This document shows, one piece after another, positions 1 through 4,869 of a DNA stretch of 5,362 nucleotides. Numbering within the stretch: the first letter of the stretch is position 1; every line of letters starts with the position of its first letter. This stretch comes from Bacillota bacterium. Lineage in GTDB: Bacteria; Bacillota; Bacilli; Alicyclobacillales; SLC66. Location of the stretch: NCBI GenBank assembly GCA_021821185.1, contig JAKACU010000128.1, forward strand, positions 1 through 5,362. Reading direction: 5' to 3'. Under the pieces are notes generated by a model. The model saw only the letters and a program-made list of their open reading frames with translations, did no database searches and was not told where the DNA came from. The position numbers and the translations under genes were made by a program.

Positions 1-81
1 CCCCGCTTCATCTCGCCTTGGATGAGGTACTAAAATTGCCGGATCTACTTGAACAACGTTTGAGTTTTCAACGTCCGCCAT
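1..81 (-). CDS. ParB-like N-terminal domain protein (possibly a ParB-methyltransferase), C-terminus outside window
   Basis: Only the first 27 codons are visible. ATG at 81..79 follows the ribosome binding site AAGGAG (96..91) with a 9-base spacer, which fixes the start. The peptide begins MADVENSNVVQVDPAILVPH and continues PRRDEAG. The pattern V-D-P-x-x-L-V-P-H-P-R is typical of the first strand of ParB/Sulfiredoxin-fold domains, found in partition proteins and at the N-terminus of phage and plasmid DNA methyltransferases. Which of these it is cannot be told from 27 residues. If it is a methyltransferase, it would modify the element's own DNA; if a partition protein, it would bind centromere-like sites and CTP. 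The gene is preceded by a leader carrying a short conserved ORF (155..45, different frame) and a possible promoter (204..176), so it may be expressed separately from the membrane-protein gene upstream. Confidence 0.72.
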   Translation of the reverse strand, partial: MADVENSNVVQVDPAILVPHPRRDEAG

Positions 82-155
82 TGATTTTCTCTCCTTTTTC
101 GAATCGCTGTTTCCACCTTATCGAAAAAAGCAAGGTAAAAACTTCGCGTTTTCAT
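45..155 (-). CDS. Possible 36-residue leader peptide ORF (LAFFD leader) overlapping the ParB-like start
   Basis: A short frame begins at ATG 155..153 with MKTRSFYLAFFDKV, passes through the ParB-like ribosome binding site and start in another frame, and stops at TAG 47..45. It is called because its first 12 codons match the sequence before the macro-domain gene (1034..999): all eight base differences there are at first or third codon positions, and the peptide stays MK[S/T]Rxx[H/Y]LAFFD. Translation is uncertain: the only purine-rich sequence upstream (AAAAAAGAGA) abuts the ATG. It could act as a translated leader that controls access to the ParB-like start, or be the decayed N-terminus of a duplicated gene. 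The family is not recognised. Confidence 0.35.
   Translation of the reverse strand: MKTRSFYLAFFDKVETAIRKRRENQWRTLKTQTLFK
120..155 (-). repeat. LAFFD leader repeat, copy 2 (before the ParB-like gene)
   Basis: This 36-base segment matches 999..1034 at 28 of 36 positions without gaps, including an exact atcgaaaaa block and gcaag block. T-rich sequence just beyond it (161-177, tttttcgagtttttgat) also resembles the corresponding stretch after copy 1, with 14 of 17 identical. Both copies lie directly upstream of a minus-strand gene with a good ribosome binding site. The similarity is seen directly; a regulatory role is inferred. Confidence 0.7.
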
Positions 156-175
156 TCTCTTTTTTCGAGTTTTTG

Positions 176-204
176 ATTGTAGTTAAGAGAACCTACTCAT
201 ACAA
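176..204 (-). promoter_or_regulatory. Possible sigma-70-type promoter for the ParB-like gene
   Basis: Read on the minus strand, TTGTAT (204..199) and TACAAT (181..176) are separated by 17 bases. The -10 matches consensus at five of six positions and the -35 only in TTG. Transcription starting near 170 would give a leader of about 90 bases carrying the LAFFD ORF. The -35 lies within the last codons of the membrane-protein gene. The weak -35 keeps confidence low. Confidence 0.35.
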
Positions 205-465
205 ATGAGTGTCGTTATATTGAATATCCTCGGCTAGTCGATACAGCTTTTTGTAGCTCATATGTTTCAGTTGTTTGGTTTGGAAATCGGGGCAATTTTC
301 AGCAATGTGGTCAATGAGTTCCTTGCGTGTGGTTTGACCACTCAATCGTCGCACCCGATCTTCAAGAATCCGTTCTGCTGCATGTACGTCGCGTATGCGA
401 ATCAGAAGGAACGTACTAACGGCGGCCATGAAGATAAAGAGTTCACTAAGCCGTGTCATCGGCAC
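193..465 (-). CDS. Small single-pass membrane protein, 90 residues
   Basis: The protein is not recognised. GTG at 465..463 is the best start: AAGGGGGG (480..473) lies 7 bases upstream, whereas the in-frame ATG at 459..457 would have a 13-base spacer. Residues about 7-23 (SELFIFMAAVSTFLLIRI region) form one hydrophobic helix, so it is probably membrane-anchored with a soluble C-terminal part of about 65 residues. That part is charged and probably helical. Residues about 46-82 (TRKELIDHIAEN, then LKHMSYKKLYRLAEDI) have a two-helix rhythm reminiscent of small SAP/HeH-like nucleic-acid-binding folds, but this is only a resemblance. The gene starts 26 bases after the macro-domain gene, with its ribosome binding site in the gap, so the two are probably co-transcribed and may share a task at the membrane. 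The stop is TAG at 195..193. Confidence 0.75.
   Translation of the reverse strand: MPMTRLSELFIFMAAVSTFLLIRIRDVHAAERILEDRVRRLSGQTTRKELIDHIAENCPDFQTKQLKHMSYKKLYRLAEDIQYNDTHLYE
195..210 (-). other. Small perfect hairpin at the end of the membrane-protein gene
   Basis: ACTCAT and ATGAGT form a 6-bp stem with a 4-base loop, covering the last codons and first stop-codon base. On the minus strand it is followed by AGGTTCTCTT, which is only mildly T-rich, so it is a poor intrinsic terminator. It overlaps the proposed -35 of the ParB-like promoter. It may be chance. Confidence 0.3.
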
Positions 466-491
466 AAGAATGCCCCCCTTCGTTTCGTGTG

Positions 492-959
492 TTAAAGTTT
501 ATACGCATAAACATCCACACCCGCTGCTTTTGCTCCACCGTCCAGAATTTTACGTACAATGTTCCAATCGCCACCGGCTAAACCACATCCGATGTTGTAA
601 GGCACACCGATCATCATCGGCGCTTGGATGTGAGGCGGTGTGCTTCGTAAATAGATTAGGAAGTTTATCCACGCCGAGGCTAGCGCGTCGTAATTTGTTT
701 TACGGCCTATTCTGCCGGCACGATATTGGCCGTACAGGTTGGCAATGAGACGCTTGTCCTTTGGATCAAATCCAACGGAAAAGCCGCCAAGTCGTTCCTT
801 GGGTTTACGTGCATCGTGACAATCGGCCTCGTATGCTGCGGGATAGCGTTCCTTGATGGTTTTTGCAATCCCTGCACCCATCATGGAAAAGCAATTGCAT
901 TGGTGTGCAATCACGTTACAACGGCTTGCTAAAAGGTCTCCAGACTTTTCTATAAGCAC
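492..959 (-). CDS. Macro-domain protein, ADP-ribose-binding (Poa1/TARG1-like class), 155 residues
   Basis: Macro domains bind ADP-ribose; relatives of this class remove phosphate from ADP-ribose-1''-phosphate or hydrolyse ADP-ribosyl groups from targets. The start is taken as GTG 959..957, because AAGGAGG (977..971) lies 11 bases before it and the fold begins there (VLIEKSGDLL). An ATG 25 codons upstream (1034) is in frame but lacks a ribosome binding site. From the GTG, visible motifs are GDLL (7-10), NVIAHQCNC (15-23), MGAGIAK (27-33), NLYGQ (74-78), TNYDAL (88-93) and the phosphate loop IGCGLAGGDW (123-132). The domain fills the whole protein. At the position where human TARG1 has its catalytic Asp (GLD) this protein has Ala (GLA), with Asp131 three residues after the Gly-Gly start, so TARG1-like chemistry should not be assumed. 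In an accessory element such a protein could recycle NAD-derived metabolites or reverse a host ADP-ribosylation defence (inference). It is followed by the membrane-protein gene in a probable operon. Confidence 0.92.
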   Translation of the reverse strand: MLIEKSGDLLASRCNVIAHQCNCFSMMGAGIAKTIKERYPAAYEADCHDARKPKERLGGFSVGFDPKDKRLIANLYGQYRAGRIGRKTNYDALASAWINFLIYLRSTPPHIQAPMMIGVPYNIGCGLAGGDWNIVRKILDGGAKAAGVDVYAYKL

Positions 960-970
960 GATTTTTTTTG

Positions 971-977
971 CCTCCTT
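971..977 (-). promoter_or_regulatory. Ribosome binding site that decides the macro-gene start
   Basis: A perfect AAGGAGG on the minus strand lies 11 bases upstream of GTG 959 and inside the longer reading frame that starts at ATG 1034. It argues that the macro protein begins at GTG and that the preceding 25 codons are leader rather than part of the mature protein. Confidence 0.75.
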
Positions 978-998
978 AGGCTTGACTACTTTTACTCT

Positions 999-1034
999 AT
1001 CGAAAAACGCAAGATGAACACCACGAGATTTCAT
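999..1034 (-). repeat. LAFFD leader repeat, copy 1 (before the macro-domain gene)
   Basis: This copy encodes MKSRGVHLAFFD in frame with the macro gene, with no in-frame stop before the GTG start. It matches copy 2 (120..155) at 28 of 36 bases. No purine-rich ribosome binding site precedes the ATG at 1034..1032 (sequence before it is AACAAAAACCCCAAAA). Translation from here would yield a macro protein with a 25-residue basic extension. Confidence 0.7.
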
Positions 1035-1065
1035 TTTTGGGGTTTTTGTTCATCGACCTAGCCAA

Positions 1066-1097
1066 CAAAAAACGCACGAGCCAGTAGGCTTCATGCG
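1066..1097 (-). terminator. Intrinsic terminator after recJ
   Basis: On the minus strand CGCATGAAGCC, loop TACT and GGCTCGTGCG form a GC-rich stem of about ten pairs with one U-G wobble and one bulged A, followed directly by TTTTTTG. It lies about 50 bases past the recJ stop. It separates recJ from the macro gene. A-rich sequence on the other side (AAAAAAGAAG) could give weak function in the opposite direction. Confidence 0.85.
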
Positions 1098-1147
1098 CTT
1101 CTTTTTTGCGGCATCGGGTTGTCTTGTAGGATATGCGTAGTAGGCAC

Positions 1148-2869
1148 CTATTGCCAATCGACTGCTATCATTTGTATCGTGCTTTTGTCTTGCCAGATAT
1201 TTTCGTGCAGCTGAACCAAGAGATCAATCTTGAAATTCAGCGATTTTGCCTTGTGTTCCTCTAACCTCTTATACCATTCCGGATGGCGAAATACCAAGGC
1301 TTTGTACGACATGGTGCCAGGATGCGCAACCATGAGATAGAAATATTTGTTTTCCTTGCCCATCCACCTCATTTCGGTCACGTACACATCACGTAGCCAG
1401 AACATCGGTTTTTCGTTCCCGTTACCAAACGGTCCAATCTTCTCAAGATCGTTAAGGAGACTGTAGGACAGTTGATTCAACGATAATTCCGCATCGGCCA
1501 CATACTGCGCTTGCGGGATCTTCTGTTTCGTGCTTTCCACGTGCAAAAGATCACGCAAGGCGGGGATATTCTTTACGTCCATGCTCAAGCCTGCTGCCAT
1601 CGCGTGGCCACCAAACTTTTGAAATAAATCACGTTCACTCAACTTGTACAAGGCTTCGTACAAGTCAAAGCCCTCCACGCTTCGACCCGATCCTTTAGCT
1701 GTCTGGTCACGGACGCTTAAACATACCGTGGGACGATGATACCGTTCGGCAAGTCGGCCTGCAACGATGCCAATAACGCCTTCGTGCCACACTTCATGGG
1801 GCCCTGCAACTACAATGGTATCCTGCAATGTCCAATGTTTGTTGGCTTCAATTTGCTCAATTGCTTGGGCTTCTACCGTGTCCGTAAGTTCTTTTCGATG
1901 CTCATTGAGTCGCACCGCTTCTTCGGCCTTTACCTTGGCTTTGCCGAAGTTTTCCTCCATCAACAAACGGAAGGCTTTCATTGCAGAATCGATACGCCCC
2001 ACGGCATTGAGTGCAGGGGCGAGTTTAAACCCGATATCTTCTGCATTCACGTACCCTGTGAGTTTCATTTCGGTACACAAAGCGAGTAAGCCGACGTTCA
2101 TGCGTTCGTGCATCTGTTGCAGACCCGCCCGAACCAGTACACGGTTCTCATCGACAAGAGGTACTTGATCGGCTAACGTTGCCACAGCCACAAGATCAAG
2201 CAGCTCCGTTACTTCACGCCCCGAGATAGCGCAAGCCAGTTTCCACGCCACGCCTGCACCACATAAATTCGCACATGCAACGGGAGCCTTGGAAGGATGC
2301 AAGACAGCGTAGGCTACATCAGGAAAAGTATGTGTATGGTGATGATCCGTCACAATCACATCCATACCCTTCTCTTTGGCGTAGCGGATGGTCTCGTTGG
2401 CTGTGATGCCTACATCGACCGTGATGATGAGGCCAATTCCTTCGTTAGCCGCCCATGTTACCCACTTGTCGTGAAAGCCATAGCCCTCTTCAAAACGATT
2501 GGGCACGTAACCTACAACGACACCAAACAGTTGTCGCAGCGCTTTGACCATGATCGTGGTGGAACATATGCCGTCTACGTCATAGTCGCCATACACCATG
2601 ATCTTCTCGTGCTGTTCGATGGCCTGAAGAATACGCTTGGAGGCAAGCTCCATGCCCTCCATGTCCCAAGGCGACGTGATCGTGTTGTTATGCAACCAGC
2701 TCTCCACTTGCTTAGTGGTGCTTATATTTCGTCGTGCAAGCACCTCCAACACTTTGGGGTGTAATGGTGAAGTAATATCCGCTTCTTGTAATGTTTCGTT
2801 TCGCAAATACCAGGTATACTTGGCGGGTTTCATCGGTTTCATCCGCAAGAAGGCATCTTCGTAGGCCAT
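1148..2869 (-). CDS. recJ: RecJ-type single-stranded-DNA-specific 5'-3' exonuclease, 573 residues
   Basis: RecJ degrades single-stranded DNA 5' to 3' with Mn2+/Mg2+ in recombination (RecFOR route), mismatch repair and base-excision repair; element-encoded versions serve replication or recombination of the element. ATG 2869..2867 is chosen because AAGAGG/GAGGAA (2886..2879) precedes it; the frame stays open 17 codons further up without a better site. Numbered from there, DHH motifs are VYGDYDVDG (92-100), TVDVG (150-154), TDHHH (174-178) and ATLADQ (230-235). They are followed by CGAG (203-206) and LNAVGRID (287-294). The DHHA1 part has WHEGVIGIVAGRL (361-373), KGSGRS (392-397) and FGGHAMAAG (419-427). 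An OB-fold-like C-terminus carries IGPFGNGNEKPMF (478-490). All expected catalytic Asp and His residues are present and the length is near the 577 residues of E. coli RecJ, so it looks complete and active. It ends just before a terminator and is preceded by a 5' leader with competing hairpins, which suggests separate control from the upstream genes. Confidence 0.97.
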   Translation of the reverse strand: MAYEDAFLRMKPMKPAKYTWYLRNETLQEADITSPLHPKVLEVLARRNISTTKQVESWLHNNTITSPWDMEGMELASKRILQAIEQHEKIMVYGDYDVDGICSTTIMVKALRQLFGVVVGYVPNRFEEGYGFHDKWVTWAANEGIGLIITVDVGITANETIRYAKEKGMDVIVTDHHHTHTFPDVAYAVLHPSKAPVACANLCGAGVAWKLACAISGREVTELLDLVAVATLADQVPLVDENRVLVRAGLQQMHERMNVGLLALCTEMKLTGYVNAEDIGFKLAPALNAVGRIDSAMKAFRLLMEENFGKAKVKAEEAVRLNEHRKELTDTVEAQAIEQIEANKHWTLQDTIVVAGPHEVWHEGVIGIVAGRLAERYHRPTVCLSVRDQTAKGSGRSVEGFDLYEALYKLSERDLFQKFGGHAMAAGLSMDVKNIPALRDLLHVESTKQKIPQAQYVADAELSLNQLSYSLLNDLEKIGPFGNGNEKPMFWLRDVYVTEMRWMGKENKYFYLMVAHPGTMSYKALVFRHPEWYKRLEEHKAKSLNFKIDLLVQLHENIWQDKSTIQMIAVDWQ

Positions 2870-2928
2870 AACGCACACTTCCTCTTCGTTTCCTTGGAAT
2901 CTATTATCCACGATCTGCAACCTGTAGG

Positions 2929-2972
2929 TGGGTCACTTTTCTATCGAGTTTTGGCATAAGAAAAGCGACCCA
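2929..2972 (-). promoter_or_regulatory. Long hairpin in the recJ 5' leader
   Basis: On the minus strand TGGGTCGCTTTTCT (2972..2959) can pair with AGAAAAGTGACCCA (2942..2929): 14 pairs including one G-U, with a 16-base loop. It lies about 60 bases before the recJ start. Its first arm is also the second arm of the shorter hairpin at 2988..2961, so the two folds exclude each other. This is the geometry of an attenuator, though no ligand domain or leader ORF is evident beyond a 17-codon frame starting in the loop. Confidence 0.55.
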
Positions 2973-2988
2973 TTGCTGAGTCGCTTTT
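2961..2988 (-). terminator. Terminator-like hairpin between the 414/80-residue genes and recJ
   Basis: AAAAGCGAC and GTCGCTTTT form a perfect 9-bp stem around a 10-base loop. On the minus strand the downstream tract is TTTTCTT (the T's partly within the stem); on the plus strand TTTTG. It could end transcription coming from 4532-3049 or, weakly, from the opposite strand. Its downstream arm competes with the hairpin at 2972..2929. Confidence 0.5.
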
Positions 2989-3048
2989 GCTACGTCTATG
3001 TACACCTGCGTAGGACCTCGCTGTGTTTGGTTCTACTCTATGTTGTCA

Positions 3049-3291
3049 TCACGAAAGTATGTGCGATTCTGGCAAACCGCTAGCACTGTTGGTTTCACGT
3101 ATTTTCCCGTTAAGGGATGTACGCCGATCCTCTTGGCTAACGCGAAACTTAAGGCGTTTGTCGTTCACCGGTTTCACTAGATGCTGGTGAATGTCTTGCG
3201 TAACGTCTTCACTAGCGATCCAAACATAAAAAGTGTTAATGGAAATGATCAGCTGAACATTTCGCTTGGATACCACAGCAAAGCCACTCAA
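3049..3291 (-). CDS. Possible small protein, 80 residues, coupled to the upstream gene
   Basis: This reading frame starts at TTG 3291..3289, which shares TTGA with the stop of the 414-residue gene (3290..3288), an arrangement typical of translational coupling. The protein (KRNVQLIISINTFYVWIASE near the N-terminus, residues 9-28, then a basic, polar C-terminal half) matches no family I recognise. The N-terminal half has alternating hydrophobic residues suggesting beta-strands. No ribosome binding site precedes the TTG, and an internal GTG at codon 6 has none either, so expression would depend on re-initiation. It would fill what is otherwise a gap of about 420 bases between two genes. It may instead be chance open frame; plus-strand frames here are no better. 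Confidence 0.45.
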   Translation of the reverse strand: MSGFAVVSKRNVQLIISINTFYVWIASEDVTQDIHQHLVKPVNDKRLKFRVSQEDRRTSLNGKIRETNSASGLPESHILS

Positions 3292-4532
3292 TCCAGCAGA
3301 AACGGATTTTCGTCGTCCGGTATCGTCGTGTCATCCTCATCGAACATGGCGTCCATTTCTTCTTGAGTGAGTTCGTGAGGTGATGTGGTAAGCGATTCTT
3401 GCTGTAAATCATAGACTTGGCTAGGTGTTAATAGTGCAGAAACGCCTTCGAGAAAGCGCTCAGGTTTAAGGACTCGGCTTATGGCTTCTGCCATGACAGG
3501 ATGAAAAGTAAACAGCCAACCATACACGGTTTTGCCATCCTTTACACCCGTTCTCGTGGTGTCCCAAGTTAACCACCCAAGCACCATTTTCATGTCACCT
3601 CGAAAAACATCAAATCGAAATATCCTCGTGCCATGATACAAATGTGCATTGTGCTTGCCATCTCTTACAATTTCCGAACCAGGAAAAACCACGTTCGTTA
3701 TTTGAAACTCCCTATATTCCTTTTGATACTCAGCGTTTACTAACGATTCAAGGTAGAATTCCGGTTCCTTCAATACGGCCTCCCAAGGCAATAAATACAC
3801 GGAACCCCTATAGGAGTTTGTTATACCACTTCTGTTCTTACGATTGAGATAGCGCAACACGTCAGAAAACGCCTTGTAATAATCTTTCTCTGGGCACAGC
3901 AACAAGACTGGACGATTCTCTTGAATTCTACTCATACGATAAAGATAGCCCGATGCCACTTGATACCGCTTCTCGTAGACTTTACCTTTATTCCGACGAA
4001 ACGGCAGAAGATAAACACTTATTTCTCGCGTGCCATACCGTAGCATCGCTTGTGCCCCTTCTTCATTGTCGCTACATCCGTCCGGTACCGACAAGCTAAA
4101 CACCGTGTCCGATCCGTATAACATCCCTTTTGACAGCATGCTGAGATTCAACGATTGCAGTGCTATGTGCAACGACAACGACTTCTTGTACTTCATGTGT
4201 GGATACCATTGTTGCAATCCATCTCGTCCATAAAAATCTTGGGCATCACTTTGCATGCGTATGAAATATTTCGTGGTGTTTAATTTGTTCGTCCAATACG
4301 GCCCCTTTCGATGTTCCGGTTCAATCTGCTTCTCTTCGTAAAACATACTTTCTTGTACCAAGTCGATAATGTGGTTCCGATGAGCAATACTTTTCTTCGC
4401 TCCATCCACCATCTCAAATAGTTGCGGATACGTGATCACCGGCACCCGACTTAACGCTTCCTTGATCAACGTATCCACCACATCCATCTTCTGCTCCCAA
4501 TATGCGTCCTTTTGCCGTTGCTTTTCGCCCAT
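3288..4532 (-). CDS. Unrecognised 414-residue protein with possible winged-helix N-terminus and SSB-like acidic tail
   Basis: The start is secure: AAAGGAG (4548..4542) lies 9 bases before ATG 4532..4530. Residues about 15-70 (DVVDTLIKEALSRVPVITYP, then QLFEMV and a basic helix) look like a winged helix-turn-helix. A middle section (about 117-260) alternates strands and helices: LSLHIALQ, LRYGTREISVYLLPFRR, KVYEKRYQ and RPVLLLCPEKDYYKAFSDVL. This order loosely recalls the replication-relaxation family of plasmid and phage proteins (winged helix followed by a nuclease-like fold), but I cannot confirm it and a short acidic-catalytic signature is not obvious. The last 25 residues are strongly acidic and contain DDENPF (406-411) before a final LLD, resembling the C-terminal tip by which SSB proteins recruit RecJ, RecO and PriA. 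With recJ as the next large gene, a DNA-processing role is plausible. No signal peptide or membrane segment is seen. It probably leads a transcript that also covers the 80-residue frame. Confidence 0.88.
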   Translation of the reverse strand: MGEKQRQKDAYWEQKMDVVDTLIKEALSRVPVITYPQLFEMVDGAKKSIAHRNHIIDLVQESMFYEEKQIEPEHRKGPYWTNKLNTTKYFIRMQSDAQDFYGRDGLQQWYPHMKYKKSLSLHIALQSLNLSMLSKGMLYGSDTVFSLSVPDGCSDNEEGAQAMLRYGTREISVYLLPFRRNKGKVYEKRYQVASGYLYRMSRIQENRPVLLLCPEKDYYKAFSDVLRYLNRKNRSGITNSYRGSVYLLPWEAVLKEPEFYLESLVNAEYQKEYREFQITNVVFPGSEIVRDGKHNAHLYHGTRIFRFDVFRGDMKMVLGWLTWDTTRTGVKDGKTVYGWLFTFHPVMAEAISRVLKPERFLEGVSALLTPSQVYDLQQESLTTSPHELTQEEMDAMFDEDDTTIPDDENPFLLD

Positions 4533-4747
4533 CGTTCACCGCTCCTTTCTGTACTACCACAACTCACTCGCTATTTAGCTGTTACAGTTGAATTAGGTGG
4601 GAGATAAGGCGGTTCTGCCCTTGTCGCGCTTCGCTTAACAAGACCATAACCACCAATTTATAACTCGATTTTTTGCAAGGTGGTTCAGACTTCTTTCGAT
4701 TGCTCTTGTCCCTCTGCAGATTTCCGCCAATAACTTACATCAAATGC

Positions 4748-4801
4748 TTGAAAAAAGCCTTATTTATCAAGGTTTTACTTTGATAAATTATTTGAAAAAA
4801 G
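4748..4801. repeat. Palindrome flanked by 10-base direct repeats
   Basis: TTGAAAAAAG occurs at 4748-4757 and again at 4792-4801. Between them ATTTATCAA (4762-4770) and TTGATAAAT (4780-4788) form a perfect 9-bp inverted repeat with a 9-base centre. On the minus strand the palindrome is followed by AAGGCTTTTTT, so it may serve as terminator for the gene at 4870-5362. The symmetric arrangement also fits an operator or iteron-like site. Confidence 0.65.
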
Positions 4802-4820
4802 TCGACTTGCATTTTATCAT
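4792..4820 (+). promoter_or_regulatory. Sigma-70-like promoter match on the plus strand
   Basis: TTGAAA (4792-4797) and TATCAT (4815-4820) are 17 bases apart, each matching consensus at five of six positions. The -35 lies in the second TTGAAAAAAG repeat, beside the palindrome, so a repressor bound there would occlude it. It points toward the 3' end of the minus-strand gene at 4870-5362, with only a 16-codon frame (4843-4893) downstream and no ribosome binding site, so any product would be antisense. AT-rich DNA produces such matches by chance. Confidence 0.35.
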
Positions 4821-4869
4821 TTTTCTTTTCACTTTTCATTTCATGGATAACACAAAAATGATATGTTTA

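Larger units (their letters stand above)
4533..4869. other. AT-rich intergenic region with inverted and direct repeats
   Basis: No convincing gene lies in these 337 bases. Reading from low coordinates there are: the ribosome binding site of the 414-residue gene (4542-4548); a 5-bp-arm hairpin with a small inner GCG/CGC stem (4620-4642, cttgt...acaag); a 7-bp inverted repeat aaccacc/ggtggtt (4648-4654 and 4679-4685); and a palindrome with flanking direct repeats (4748-4801). The 4740-4870 half is strongly AT-rich. No good minus-strand sigma-70 promoter for the 414-residue gene was found. The region could hold an operator, a promoter of unusual type or a replication origin; the sequence alone does not decide. 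Confidence 0.6.

Noticed and set aside
395..748. Plus-strand open frame of 117 codons
   Set aside because: It runs antisense to the end of the macro gene and the membrane-protein gene, both of which have proper ribosome binding sites; no support on the plus strand.
1736..2168. Two overlapping plus-strand open frames of 117 and 133 codons
   Set aside because: Both are antisense to recJ, overlap each other in different frames and have cysteine- and serine-rich low-information peptides.
2297..2764. Plus-strand open frame of 155 codons
   Set aside because: It lies wholly antisense to the conserved DHH region of recJ, has no ribosome binding site and its peptide resembles no family; it is a shadow of the recJ codons.
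2870..2920. A 17-residue N-terminal extension of RecJ from an upstream ATG at 2920
   Set aside because: The ribosome binding site at 2886-2879 sits inside this extension and serves the ATG at 2869; RecJ homology needs no extension.
2998..3366. Two consecutive plus-strand frames of about 60 codons each
   Set aside because: No ribosome binding sites, no recognisable sequence, and the second runs antisense into the 3' end of the 414-residue gene.
4620..4642. Hairpin cttgt...acaag as a terminator or structured RNA
   Set aside because: Only five outer pairs plus a three-pair inner stem and no T-run on either strand.
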